NCBI GenBank assembly: GCA_035356975.1
Contig: DAORGW010000003.1
Location: forward strand, 1 to 56,261
Source of the DNA: STF1-138 sp035356975
GTDB lineage: Bacteria; Patescibacteriota; Patescibacteriia; UBA1558; S5-K13
Reading direction: 5' to 3'
DNA: 56,261 bases
How positions within the stretch are numbered: position 1 is the first letter of the stretch; every line of letters begins with the position of its first letter. The notes beneath the pieces are model-generated. The model ran no database searches. It was given only the letters and a program-made list of their open reading frames with translations, and was not told where the DNA came from. The position numbers and the translations under genes were made by a program. This document shows positions 26,713 to 33,806 of this stretch, piece after piece.

Positions 26713-26789
26713 TGTCATCCTGAACTTGATTCAGGATCTTAATGAGAAAATCATATACGCGGAGATTCTGAAACAAGTTCAGAATGACA
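26713..26789 (-). repeat. 77-bp dispersed palindromic element, copy 1
   Basis: Ends are near-perfect inverted repeats starting TGTCATYCTGAACTTG. Read on the minus strand, its first 32 bases are identical to copy 2 at 33460-33536 and the total length is the same, so this is a small mobile-type (MITE/REP-like) element. It lies between valS and tsaE. Confidence 0.85.
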
Positions 26790-26803
26790 GGGAGAAGAAA
26801 ATT

Positions 26804-27265
26804 TTATAACTCAATTATACGTTCATTTTCATTATTACCTAACTTAAAGTTTACATAAATTGTGTCTTTTGGTAAATAGTCAGATATTTTATCAGCCCAC
26901 TCTATTATTATAAGATTTTTGTCATCGTTTATATAATCCATGAGCCCTATATCAAGCAGAGCATCATAAGTTTCTAATCTATAACAATCAATGTGAACAA
27001 TATTTTTTATCTTTGAATTATTTTTTAAAGGTTCGTAAATTTTCATTACTACAAAAGTTGGGCTTGTAATATTTTTTATTCCAAAATAATTTCCAATTCC
27101 TTTGGTAATTGCTGTTTTTCCACTTCCCAATTCTCCATTTAATCCAATTACATGAAATTTAAAATTCTGAGCTAATTTTTCGCCAAGCTCCAAGGTTTCA
27201 TCTAATGATTTTGTGATTTGGACCTGCGAGGTTGCCAACCTTCGAGGTTGATTTTCATGTTTCAT
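26804..27265 (-). CDS. tsaE: tRNA t6A biosynthesis ATPase TsaE
   Basis: 153 aa from 27265 (an ATG at 27301 adds 12 residues). Walker A GELGSGKTA, then ITSPTFVVMKIYE and the HIDCYRLE motif, and IIIEWADKI: all standard TsaE marks. It acts with TsaB, TsaC and TsaD in threonylcarbamoyladenosine formation on tRNA; tsaD is 1.3 kb away. Oddity: residues about 5-16 (NQPRRLATSQVQ) are encoded by a copy of a palindromic repeat also found 82 bp upstream, so the element has been absorbed into the N-terminus, or the real start lies after it with a non-ATG codon. Confidence 0.92.
   Translation of the reverse strand: MKHENQPRRLATSQVQITKSLDETLELGEKLAQNFKFHVIGLNGELGSGKTAITKGIGNYFGIKNITSPTFVVMKIYEPLKNNSKIKNIVHIDCYRLETYDALLDIGLMDYINDDKNLIIIEWADKISDYLPKDTIYVNFKLGNNENERIIEL
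27221..27252. repeat. Double-hairpin repeat, copy 1 (inside tsaE 5' end)
   Basis: 32 bases with two small hairpins, ACCT-GCG-AGGT and AACCT-TCG-AGGTT, joined by GCC. It is identical to copy 2 except for the first base, and is translated as part of TsaE. Confidence 0.85.
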
Positions 27266-27303
27266 AGAATAAAGCATAGCAAAAATGAGGATTTTGAGCA
27301 ATC

Positions 27304-27335
27304 AACCTGCGAGGTTGCCAACCTTCGAGGTTGAT
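27304..27335. repeat. Double-hairpin repeat, copy 2
   Basis: AACCT-GCG-AGGTT, GCC, AACCT-TCG-AGGTT, then GAT. It sits between tsaE and the -35 box of the next unit; 83-bp period with copy 1. Confidence 0.85.
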
Positions 27336-27347
27336 TTAAATGAAACA

Positions 27348-27376
27348 TTGACAAATAATAAGTATTATGATAGGAT
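27348..27376 (+). promoter_or_regulatory. Promoter of the 71-aa unknown gene
   Basis: TTGACA, 17 bp spacer, TAGGAT. The transcript leader is about 45 nt and ends in GGAGGA plus 4 nt. Confidence 0.72.
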
Positions 27377-27425
27377 AATCAATCAAAATCCTAAGTAAAT
27401 TAGGTAAATAATAATGGAGGAAAAC

Positions 27426-27641
27426 ATGAGTACAAAAGTAGATCCCATAAAAGATCCTTTGACTATGGAAAATTTTTGTCCTAAGTACGAGGACGCTCTC
27501 ACGGTGGAACTTTTAAAAAGCGCACAAGATCTTAAGCCAGGATATTCTTGTGCTGTGGGTATTGTATACGGTACATTGGTTGATAAATTTACAAGAAACC
27601 CCGAGCTTATCAAGCAATTAAAAAAATCGGGGTTGGTTTAA
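27426..27641 (+). CDS. Unknown 71-aa protein, first of three tandem strong-SD units
   Basis: Start set at 27426 by GGAGGA 4 nt upstream; the ATG at 27414 overlaps the SD. Soluble, no membrane segment, with KVDPIKDPLTMENFCPKYED at the N-terminus and a Lys-rich helical end. Not recognised. The stop is followed within 3 nt by a long RNA stem (see next feature), which is then followed by a terminator. Confidence 0.72.
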   Translation: MSTKVDPIKDPLTMENFCPKYEDALTVELLKSAQDLKPGYSCAVGIVYGTLVDKFTRNPELIKQLKKSGLV

Positions 27642-27643
27642 CA

Positions 27644-27715
27644 ATCATGATTATTCCCGGCTTGCCCCAGCGGAGATATAAGACGCTGGATTTCCAATAC
27701 TGGGAATATCACGAT
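27644..27715 (+). ncRNA. Candidate structured RNA in the 3' region of the 71-aa gene
   Basis: A long outer stem pairs 27644-27660 with 27700-27715: 15 base pairs with one mismatch and one bulged T, including ATTCCCGG opposite CTGGGAAT. Inside is a second hairpin CCAGCG-(11 nt)-CGCTGG (27667-27689). There is no T-run, so it is not a terminator; a separate one follows at 27766. It is too short for a protein and matches no RNA family I know. It could be a stability element or a processed small RNA. Confidence 0.5.
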
Positions 27716-27765
27716 CCCTACTGTCTAGTTTTGTCAAAAAAGAAGTAGTCAGAATCTATTTAATA

Positions 27766-27787
27766 GGCGGAATAAATCCCGCCTTTT
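27766..27787 (+). terminator. Terminator of unit 1
   Basis: GGCGG-(8 nt)-CCGCC-TTTT, only 2-3 nt before the next TTGACA. Confidence 0.8.
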
Positions 27788-27789
27788 GT

Positions 27790-27818
27790 TTGACAAAAAC
27801 TACTTTTATTAGTAATTT
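27790..27818 (+). promoter_or_regulatory. Promoter of the 48-aa unknown gene
   Basis: TTGACA, 17 bp spacer, TAATTT. A TATAAT-like box 8 bp further on is too far from the -35. Confidence 0.6.
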
Positions 27819-27854
27819 GGTTATAATAAAATCAAATTATCCAAGGAGGATAAA

Positions 27855-28001
27855 ATGACTCTTTTTAAAAAAGTGTATTTAATGGGTAGAGGAAGATGGG
27901 GATTGTTTTTCCTGTGTGTTTCTTTTGTGTTTATGCCATCTATTGCTATGCTAGGATTAGTTGTATATGCATTTATAACAAAAAAATCATCGGCGAGTTA
28001 A
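27855..28001 (+). CDS. Unknown 48-aa single-helix membrane peptide, second tandem unit
   Basis: Short ORF starting MTLFKKVYLMGRGRWG, with a basic N-terminus and one long hydrophobic helix (about 17-41, LFFLCVSFVFMPSIAMLG) and a KKSSAS end. The start is well supported by AGGAGGA 4 nt before ATG and a promoter in phase. The stop codon lies inside the terminator stem. Not recognised; size and shape fit a small membrane regulator or toxin-like peptide, but nothing else supports either. Confidence 0.7.
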   Translation: MTLFKKVYLMGRGRWGLFFLCVSFVFMPSIAMLGLVVYAFITKKSSAS

Positions 28002-28014
28002 TCCCGCCTTTTTT
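27992..28014 (+). terminator. Terminator of unit 2
   Basis: GGCG-(9 nt)-CGCC followed by TTTTTT; overlaps the 48-aa stop codon and runs straight into the next promoter. Confidence 0.78.
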
Positions 28015-28016
28015 GT

Positions 28017-28045
28017 TTGACAAATACATATTTTCGTAATAAGGT
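28017..28045 (+). promoter_or_regulatory. Promoter of the 136-aa membrane protein
   Basis: TTGACA, 17 bp spacer, TAAGGT, 2 nt after the T-run of the preceding terminator. Confidence 0.65.
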
Positions 28046-28076
28046 TTATGAAAATAACATATCCAGGGAGGAGAAA

Positions 28077-28487
28077 ATGAAAAAAAGTGTAGCACTTACA
28101 TTTTTAGCAATATTTTTTATTTGTATTATTATAACAGTTTATTGGTGTATCTATTATTTACAGCACGGATTCGTTTTAGAAACAAAGGTTTTATTTTTTA
28201 AAATTTCTATGTCTAGATTGTGGGATCTATTGTTTGTTCCATTTTTTATAGTGATGTTAATAAAACTTTTTGGTTATGAAGAAAATAACATAGAGCCTTC
28301 CTGTCCTTCAGAAATGTGCTTTGCTCTTGGAGATGGGTTTTTTGTGGTGTTGGGATTTTTTTCATTTATACTATATGGAGGAATAAATGCTTTAATTGTG
28401 AGCACTATTGTATTTGCGAGCTTTTATATTATTGGTTTAATCTTCAAATTTTTAGATGATATTTTAGCTGATTTTTTTGAGTTTTAA
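28077..28487 (+). CDS. Unknown 136-aa membrane protein, third tandem unit
   Basis: Start set at 28077 by GGGAGGA 4 nt upstream; the ATG at 28017 lies in the promoter. Four hydrophobic segments (about 6-27, 45-64, 80-97 and 103-124), with the Cys pair CPSEMC in the central loop and an acidic end (DDILADFFEF). Not recognised. Own promoter and terminator. Confidence 0.78.
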   Translation: MKKSVALTFLAIFFICIIITVYWCIYYLQHGFVLETKVLFFKISMSRLWDLLFVPFFIVMLIKLFGYEENNIEPSCPSEMCFALGDGFFVVLGFFSFILYGGINALIVSTIVFASFYIIGLIFKFLDDILADFFEF

Positions 28488-28499
28488 TTATTTAAAATA

Positions 28500-28527
28500 A
28501 ACGCTAGATTGATTTCTAGCGTTTTTT
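28500..28527 (+). terminator. Terminator of unit 3
   Basis: AACGCTAGA/TCTAGCGTT hairpin followed by TTTTT. Confidence 0.9.
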
Positions 28528-28539
28528 ATTTTAAAGTAG

Positions 28540-28579
28540 ATCTCTCGCTCGTCCCGCTAAACGGGACTTCGCTCGAGAT
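28540..28579. repeat. Palindromic element next to tsaD
   Basis: GTCCCG-CTAAA-CGGGAC core inside ATCTC...GAGAT, with TCGCTCG repeats in both arms. It is GC-rich against its surroundings. It may act as the tsaD terminator or be a dispersed repeat; only one copy is in this window. Confidence 0.6.
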
Positions 28580-28587
28580 GACTAGCG

Positions 28588-29622
28588 TCACAATTTTAAA
28601 TTTGGATGTGCTATTATTCCAAAGTTATTTTTTTTCTTTTTATTTTTATTAAAATATCCCGCTATTGCAATCATTGCAGCATTATCTCCAGTGTGTTTTA
28701 TCTCAGGAAAATAAGTTTTTACGCCTAATTTTTGAGAGTCATTTGAAATCCTATCTCTTATGGAGCTATTTGCGCTTACTCCACCGCCAAGAATTATATT
28801 TTTTACGCTATAATTTTTACAAGCTGTGATAATTTTTTTTGATAAAACATCACAAACAGCTGATTCGAATGCAAAACAATATTCTTTTTTGATTTCGTCA
28901 GTAATGGCTCTGGTTTCTTGTTTAAATTTATATAACACTGCGGTTTTAAGACCAGAAAATGAAAAATTATAATCTTTTGTATTTAACATTGGTCTAGGAA
29001 ATTCAAAACTCGGTTTTCCTGTAAATTCATGTGACAATTTGTTTATTATTGGACCACCAGGATAACCAAGATTTAAAATTTTTGCAACTTTGTCATATGC
29101 TTCACCAACTGCGTCATCAACTGTTTCTCCGATTAATTTATATTTTCCATAATTTTTCATTAAAAATATTTGTGTGTGTCCCCCCGAGATTACAACTGCA
29201 AGAGCTGGAAATGTTTTTTTCTTGTCGAAAAGTTCATTATGAGTTAACCAATTACTATAAATATGTGCTTCAATGTGGTTTATTGGAATTAATGGCTTTT
29301 TATAAATATAAGAAAGTGTTTTTCCAAGTTCTAATCCTATCACAAGAGAGGTGATGAGTCCCGGACCATAAGTAGTAGCTATTAAATCAACATCGCGAGC
29401 AATATCAATGTTTAATTCTTTTAATAATGGAAAAAAATTCTCAGCATGATGACGTGCTGCGACTTCAGGGACAATACCACCAAATTGTTTGTGAATTTCT
29501 ACTTGAGATGAAATAAGATTTTTTATAAGCTTAATTTCGTCCTTATTTATTTCAATCAGTGACAGCGCACTTTCATCACAAGAAGACTCAATGCCAAAAA
29601 TTTTTAATTTTTTATTTATCAT
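28588..29622 (-). CDS. tsaD: tRNA N6-threonylcarbamoyladenosine transferase TsaD
   Basis: 344 aa, normal length. ASKHA fold with GIESSCDES at the N-terminus, the iron-binding His pair in NHIEAHIYSN, VISGGHTQIF, and the C-terminal ILGGGVSANSSIRDR and HTGDNAAMIA (last metal ligand Asp). It transfers the threonylcarbamoyl group to A37 of ANN-decoding tRNAs, together with TsaB and TsaE; tsaE is nearby, tsaB is not in the window. Confidence 0.97.
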   Translation of the reverse strand: MINKKLKIFGIESSCDESALSLIEINKDEIKLIKNLISSQVEIHKQFGGIVPEVAARHHAENFFPLLKELNIDIARDVDLIATTYGPGLITSLVIGLELGKTLSYIYKKPLIPINHIEAHIYSNWLTHNELFDKKKTFPALAVVISGGHTQIFLMKNYGKYKLIGETVDDAVGEAYDKVAKILNLGYPGGPIINKLSHEFTGKPSFEFPRPMLNTKDYNFSFSGLKTAVLYKFKQETRAITDEIKKEYCFAFESAVCDVLSKKIITACKNYSVKNIILGGGVSANSSIRDRISNDSQKLGVKTYFPEIKHTGDNAAMIAIAGYFNKNKKKKNNFGIIAHPNLKL

Positions 29623-29659
29623 TTTCTATTGATTTATTATTCTTTAATTTTCAATTTAT

Positions 29660-30661
29660 TTATTTTAATAATTCTTTTTCTATTTCCGGAACTATTTTTT
29701 GTAAATCATCTTTTATTATGAAATCATCATTTCCCGTATAAACAGGAGTGGATAAATTTATTGCTATAATTTTTCCATTTGGATTATTTGTTTTATACCA
29801 AGATAAAAACCCCCTGTCATCATAACTTAATCCAATGGTTATTACATAATCTATGTCTTTTAGCCAATCGGGATCAATATTATTTTTAAGCCAAAAAGTG
29901 TTTATATGATTTGCTCTGACACCAGTTTTTTCTTGAAGCAGATCACTATTTTCTGTAAAAATTTTACTATTTAATTTTTGCGCTATTTTAGAAAGTGATT
30001 TGTGTGCTTGCGTCGGTTTGCTATTTTCCATCGAATTTATAAATTCAACCCATTTTTGTATTGTGTTTTGAGGATTTTCTATTGAGTTTGTCAAAAATTC
30101 ATCATTATTTTTTGATTGATTTATTCCTAAATTATTTTTTAGTGTTTCCATGTCATTTACTCCGCTAGCAATAGAAATTCCAGCGCCAGTATAAAACAAT
30201 ACTTTTTTATTTTCTAATAATTCTATTAATTTATTTGTGTTTATATTTTGTGGAGTTATAGAAATATTTTTTAATTCTTCTGGCGAGAATTCACTTGTAG
30301 CTAACTTTTTATAATTTAATGGTTCTTGTATGTGATAATCTTGATTTTGTGAGAATTCTTGATTAACATTTGATTTTTCCGGAAAGTTAAATGTATATAT
30401 AATTTTTTGTTCCCCATTTATTGTTTTTATATCTTTTTTAAATTTAGTTTCGTGCTGTTTGATTTCTTCGGGAAGCTCATCGTATATTTCTATTTCAATA
30501 TAGTAATTATCTTTTGTTTTTATAAGAGAATATTTTCTATTTTGTGCATTCCAAGAAGAATGAAGATCTGGAATTTCTAAATTTTCATTTTGCTCAATTA
30601 TCTCTGGAGCACTTAACAATTTATTTTGTTCTGGAATTTGATCTATTATTTTTTCATGCAT
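29660..30661 (-). CDS. Divergent Sir2 (sirtuin)-like protein
   Basis: 333 aa in two parts. Residues 1-130 are hydrophilic and unrecognised, with many charged residues and beta-like stretches. From about 140 a sirtuin-type NAD domain is visible: VLFYTGAGISIASGVND (family GAGIS-x-x-SGIP), then KIFTENSDLLQEKTG in the place of the TQNIDxLxxxAG motif (Q is E, I is S), VITIGLSYDD, and KIIAINLSTP for the ribose-binding strand. The zinc Cys cluster is missing and the catalytic His is uncertain (the best candidate is in RANHI). It may bind NAD without deacetylating. It lies 12 nt after the MEMO1-AMMECR1 fusion and is probably co-transcribed. Confidence 0.68.
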   Translation of the reverse strand: MHEKIIDQIPEQNKLLSAPEIIEQNENLEIPDLHSSWNAQNRKYSLIKTKDNYYIEIEIYDELPEEIKQHETKFKKDIKTINGEQKIIYTFNFPEKSNVNQEFSQNQDYHIQEPLNYKKLATSEFSPEELKNISITPQNINTNKLIELLENKKVLFYTGAGISIASGVNDMETLKNNLGINQSKNNDEFLTNSIENPQNTIQKWVEFINSMENSKPTQAHKSLSKIAQKLNSKIFTENSDLLQEKTGVRANHINTFWLKNNIDPDWLKDIDYVITIGLSYDDRGFLSWYKTNNPNGKIIAINLSTPVYTGNDDFIIKDDLQKIVPEIEKELLK

Positions 30662-30673
30662 AATATTTTAATA

Positions 30674-32143
30674 TTATTCACTAAATACCTCTGCTTGATA
30701 TGTTGAAAATTTTGTATTTTTATCTTTATAACAATTCCAATCTAGTCCAGCTTTTTGACATAGTGAGCCAAAGAATTCATCAGTGCCTGTAACATTTTCC
30801 CAGACCTGTGGCAAATAAGTTGCGCCACTTCTTCCATTTTGCAAAACAACTCCATCAATATTCTGTCTTATATTTTCAAAACCCGTTTCTTCTGGAACTG
30901 TTAATATTGATATTTCTATTTTAACATCTTTTAGCTCATTTTCAGATAGAGGAGAAAACCTCGGATCATCAAATGAAGCTGATAATGCATTTAATTGAAC
31001 TGCTTTGTACAATTTTTCAATTGGTTCTATGTATCCTATGCAACCCCTTAATTTTTCGTTTTCATTTAACGTTACAAAAACACCTCGTTTTTCTTTTAAA
31101 TTATCTGGAATTTGGTTTTCGTCAATTGGCATTAGCTTCCCACTATTTTTAAAAGCATAATCAATTGTGTTTCTCGCTAAATTTAGTAAAAATTTTTTGT
31201 TATCTTCAGAATAATTTTCATTTTTATTTTCTTCGGTAAAAATTGCAGACATGTATCCAACAACTTGAGAATTGTCTCCTGTTATGTCCCCACTATCGCC
31301 GTATTTTATAAGTTCGCCCCTCCAATTATTTAATTTTGCAAGTTCAAATAATAATTTTATTCCAATTTCTCCGCAAGCTTCGCATTCATTATCAAATTTT
31401 AATGTCTTTATTGACTCAATACATTTTTGGTCTAATTTTTTTGCTTCAGTTTTTGTGTAATAATGTGATAAATCACTACTTATTACAACTAGAGTTTTAT
31501 CATCAATAATCTCGTTTAAATTTTTTGCAGCACTTTTAATATTTTCGTCATTAACTTGACCAGTTAAAATTGGAATTAGTTTCCAATTGTTTTTTAAAAT
31601 GTATTGCAAAAAAGGAATTTGAACCTCGATAGAGTGTTCTTCTTGTAGTGCGTTATCGTTAAAGCTGAATTCATCAAATTCTTCAATTTTGTTTATTGTA
31701 TTTTTATCAAGCTCTATATTTCCAATCGGTGTTTGCCAGAAGTCAGTTCGCGATAGGGCAAAATCAGTCATGTATTCATGATGAGATGGACCAATTACAA
31801 TAATGCGCTCAATGTTTTTATAATTTTCCATTTGCTTAAATGCGTCCATTGCAATTTGACCACTGTAAACATATCCAGCATGTGGAACAATTATGGCCTT
31901 AATATTTGAAATATTTTTATTTTCAGATGAACTAAAAAAATCACCAAGTATTTTTATTAGTTCATTGTTATTTTTAGGATAAAATTGACCGGACACAGCT
32001 GGAAGACGAGTAATATTTTCTTCCATATTTTTTTGTTCCTCATTGTGTTGAGGAAAATTAGTTTTATGATCTATATAAAAAATTATTCCAAGTATTATTA
32101 GAATTACAAAAATAATTATTATAATTCTATTTTTTTTCATCAA
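30674..32143 (-). CDS. Membrane-anchored MEMO1-AMMECR1 fusion (AmmeMemoRadiSam B plus A)
   Basis: 489 aa. An N-terminal helix (about 6-24) anchors it. Residues about 45-305 are a MEMO1 domain: LPAVSGQFYP, IIVPHAGYVYSG, IVIGPSHHEY, EEHSIEVQIPFLQ and VVISSDLSHY, with the His residues of the iron site. Residues about 320-489 are an AMMECR1 domain: GVFVTLNENEKLRGCIGYI and FDDPRFSPL. In many anaerobes MEMO1, AMMECR1 and a radical SAM protein form one three-part set; here the first two are one chain and no third gene is adjacent. The start overlaps the tig stop by 17 nt. Function of the set is unsettled. Confidence 0.93.
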   Translation of the reverse strand: MMKKNRIIIIIFVILIILGIIFYIDHKTNFPQHNEEQKNMEENITRLPAVSGQFYPKNNNELIKILGDFFSSSENKNISNIKAIIVPHAGYVYSGQIAMDAFKQMENYKNIERIIVIGPSHHEYMTDFALSRTDFWQTPIGNIELDKNTINKIEEFDEFSFNDNALQEEHSIEVQIPFLQYILKNNWKLIPILTGQVNDENIKSAAKNLNEIIDDKTLVVISSDLSHYYTKTEAKKLDQKCIESIKTLKFDNECEACGEIGIKLLFELAKLNNWRGELIKYGDSGDITGDNSQVVGYMSAIFTEENKNENYSEDNKKFLLNLARNTIDYAFKNSGKLMPIDENQIPDNLKEKRGVFVTLNENEKLRGCIGYIEPIEKLYKAVQLNALSASFDDPRFSPLSENELKDVKIEISILTVPEETGFENIRQNIDGVVLQNGRSGATYLPQVWENVTGTDEFFGSLCQKAGLDWNCYKDKNTKFSTYQAEVFSE

Positions 32144-33419
32144 TTGTTTTTGATTTTATATAATCAATAGCTTTTTTGTTTAATAGTGTATTTATTAGGT
32201 AATTTTTGTACGAATCTGATTCAATTTGTTTTTCTGCTTCTGGATTTCCATGATAGTGCATTTTTTCATGATCCATCGCTTCTTTTAATTCTTGATCGCT
32301 AACTTCAAATTTTTCGGTTTCAACAATTTTTCTTATAATAAGCGATGCTTGTAGTCTTTTTTTTGCTTGTGGTAAAAATTCATTTTCAATTTCTTCTATT
32401 TTTTTACCGATAGAATTTAAATAATGTTCAAACTCCATTCCACGAGACGTTATATCGTGTTTTAATTCTTCTGTCATTTTTTTAGCTTCTTCTTTTATTA
32501 TATCATCATCAAATTCACCAATTTTTGAATTTTCTACAATTTTTTCGATGGCTTCTATTTCTAATTTTCTTTCTTCTTTTTCATTTGCTTCGGCTGTATA
32601 ATTTTCCTTTAATTTTTCTTTTAATTCTTCTGTGTTTTTTAAGTTGAATTTTTTAGCAAATTCATCATTAAGTTCCGGAAGTGCAATTTTAGAAACTTTT
32701 TTCATTTTTATTTGAAATTCTGCTTCTTTATTTTCTAAATTTTTATTGTGATATTCTTTTGGAAAATTTAATTTAAAAGAAAATTCATCATCTTTTTTGT
32801 GTCCTATTAAATTATCCTCAAAACCAGGAATCATTTGATTTTTACCTATTACAAGGGGATAATTGATTTCGCTTCCGTGTTCAATAGCAACTCCATCAAC
32901 TAGTGTTTTGAAATCAATTTCAACCTTGTCTCCTTTTTGCGATAATTCATCTGTCTCTGTTTCTTTTGCCCCTATTTCTCTCATGGTCTCAAGTGCTTCT
33001 GTAATTTTTTTCTCATCAATTTGTACTTTATTTTTTTTTACTTTAATTTCCTCAATATTGCATAATTCAATTTCGGGAAGAATGTTTATTGTAGCTGTAA
33101 AAATTATATTATTTCCAGGTGCTAATTTTTTAATATCAATTTTTGGCTGACTTATGGGTTCTAGTTTTTCTTTTATGATTGTATCAAAGTAAAAATGGGT
33201 TAAAATATCATCTAATGCATTTTCTAAAATAGCCAATTCACCAAATTTTTTTACAATAATATTATAAGGAGCTTTTCCTGGACGAAATCCATCAATTTTT
33301 GTATTTTTTGATAAATTTTCAGCACTACGTAAAACAAATTTTTCGTATTCAGATGGTTCTATTTCTATGGTTAATTCTATTTTGTTTTTTTCTAATATTT
33401 TTTTGTCAATTTTCATCAA
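32127..33419 (-). CDS. tig: Trigger factor
   Basis: 430 aa, normal length. Ribosome-binding domain with the GFRPGKAPYNII signature (about 44-55), a PPIase-like FKBP domain (about 150-235, GDKVEIDFKT and MIPGFEDNLIG), and a helical C-terminal chaperone domain. It binds nascent chains at the ribosome exit. First gene of a tig-MEMO/AMMECR1-sirtuin run. A second copy of the 77-bp element lies just upstream. Confidence 0.97.
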   Translation of the reverse strand: MMKIDKKILEKNKIELTIEIEPSEYEKFVLRSAENLSKNTKIDGFRPGKAPYNIIVKKFGELAILENALDDILTHFYFDTIIKEKLEPISQPKIDIKKLAPGNNIIFTATINILPEIELCNIEEIKVKKNKVQIDEKKITEALETMREIGAKETETDELSQKGDKVEIDFKTLVDGVAIEHGSEINYPLVIGKNQMIPGFEDNLIGHKKDDEFSFKLNFPKEYHNKNLENKEAEFQIKMKKVSKIALPELNDEFAKKFNLKNTEELKEKLKENYTAEANEKEERKLEIEAIEKIVENSKIGEFDDDIIKEEAKKMTEELKHDITSRGMEFEHYLNSIGKKIEEIENEFLPQAKKRLQASLIIRKIVETEKFEVSDQELKEAMDHEKMHYHGNPEAEKQIESDSYKNYLINTLLNKKAIDYIKSKTIDEKK

Positions 33420-33459
33420 ATTTTACCTTTCTATTTGTAGGAAATTTTTATTTCACGTT

Positions 33460-33536
33460 TGTCATTCTGAACTTGTTTCAGAATCTCCGCGCAGGTGATT
33501 TTCTATTTAAGAACCCGAATAAATTTCAGGATGACA
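33460..33536 (+). repeat. 77-bp dispersed palindromic element, copy 2
   Basis: Starts TGTCATTCTGAACTTG and ends CAGGATGACA. It is the inverse-orientation partner of 26713-26789, of equal length. It lies in the 387-bp gap between tig and nrdD. Confidence 0.85.
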
Positions 33537-33608
33537 GAACGAATGATGATAAAAATTTCTCTTAATTAATATTTATCTAATTTAGCAGATAAATAATTAA
33601 AAATCAAT

Positions 33609-33624
33609 CACTACTATATAGTAT
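33609..33624 (+). promoter_or_regulatory. NrdR-box-like palindrome 1
   Basis: CACTACTATATAGTAT, close to the NrdR consensus ACACWATATATWGTGT. It overlaps a TTGACA (33627-33632) three bases downstream. Shares ATATAGTATTTTT with box 2. Confidence 0.5.
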
Positions 33625-33751
33625 TTTTGACAAATCATTTGTATTATTTAAATTCAAAATTTGAAAATTGAAACTCATTCTTGTGGATAACTTTTAAAAA
33701 ACGACAAACACACGATTTTTATTACTCTTTCTTAAACACAGCTGATTGTGG

Positions 33752-33784
33752 TATAATTATAAATACAAACACAATATATAGTAT
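33752..33784 (+). promoter_or_regulatory. nrdD -10 box and NrdR-box-like palindrome 2
   Basis: TATAAT at 33752-33757 followed by ACACAATATATAGTAT (33769-33784), which would cover the transcription start. This is a good place for the NrdR repressor to act. The centre-to-centre distance from box 1 is 160 bp, far more than the usual 31-32 bp, so this may be two single sites. Confidence 0.55.
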
Positions 33785-33806
33785 TTTTAAAATAAACATA
33801 AAAAAC

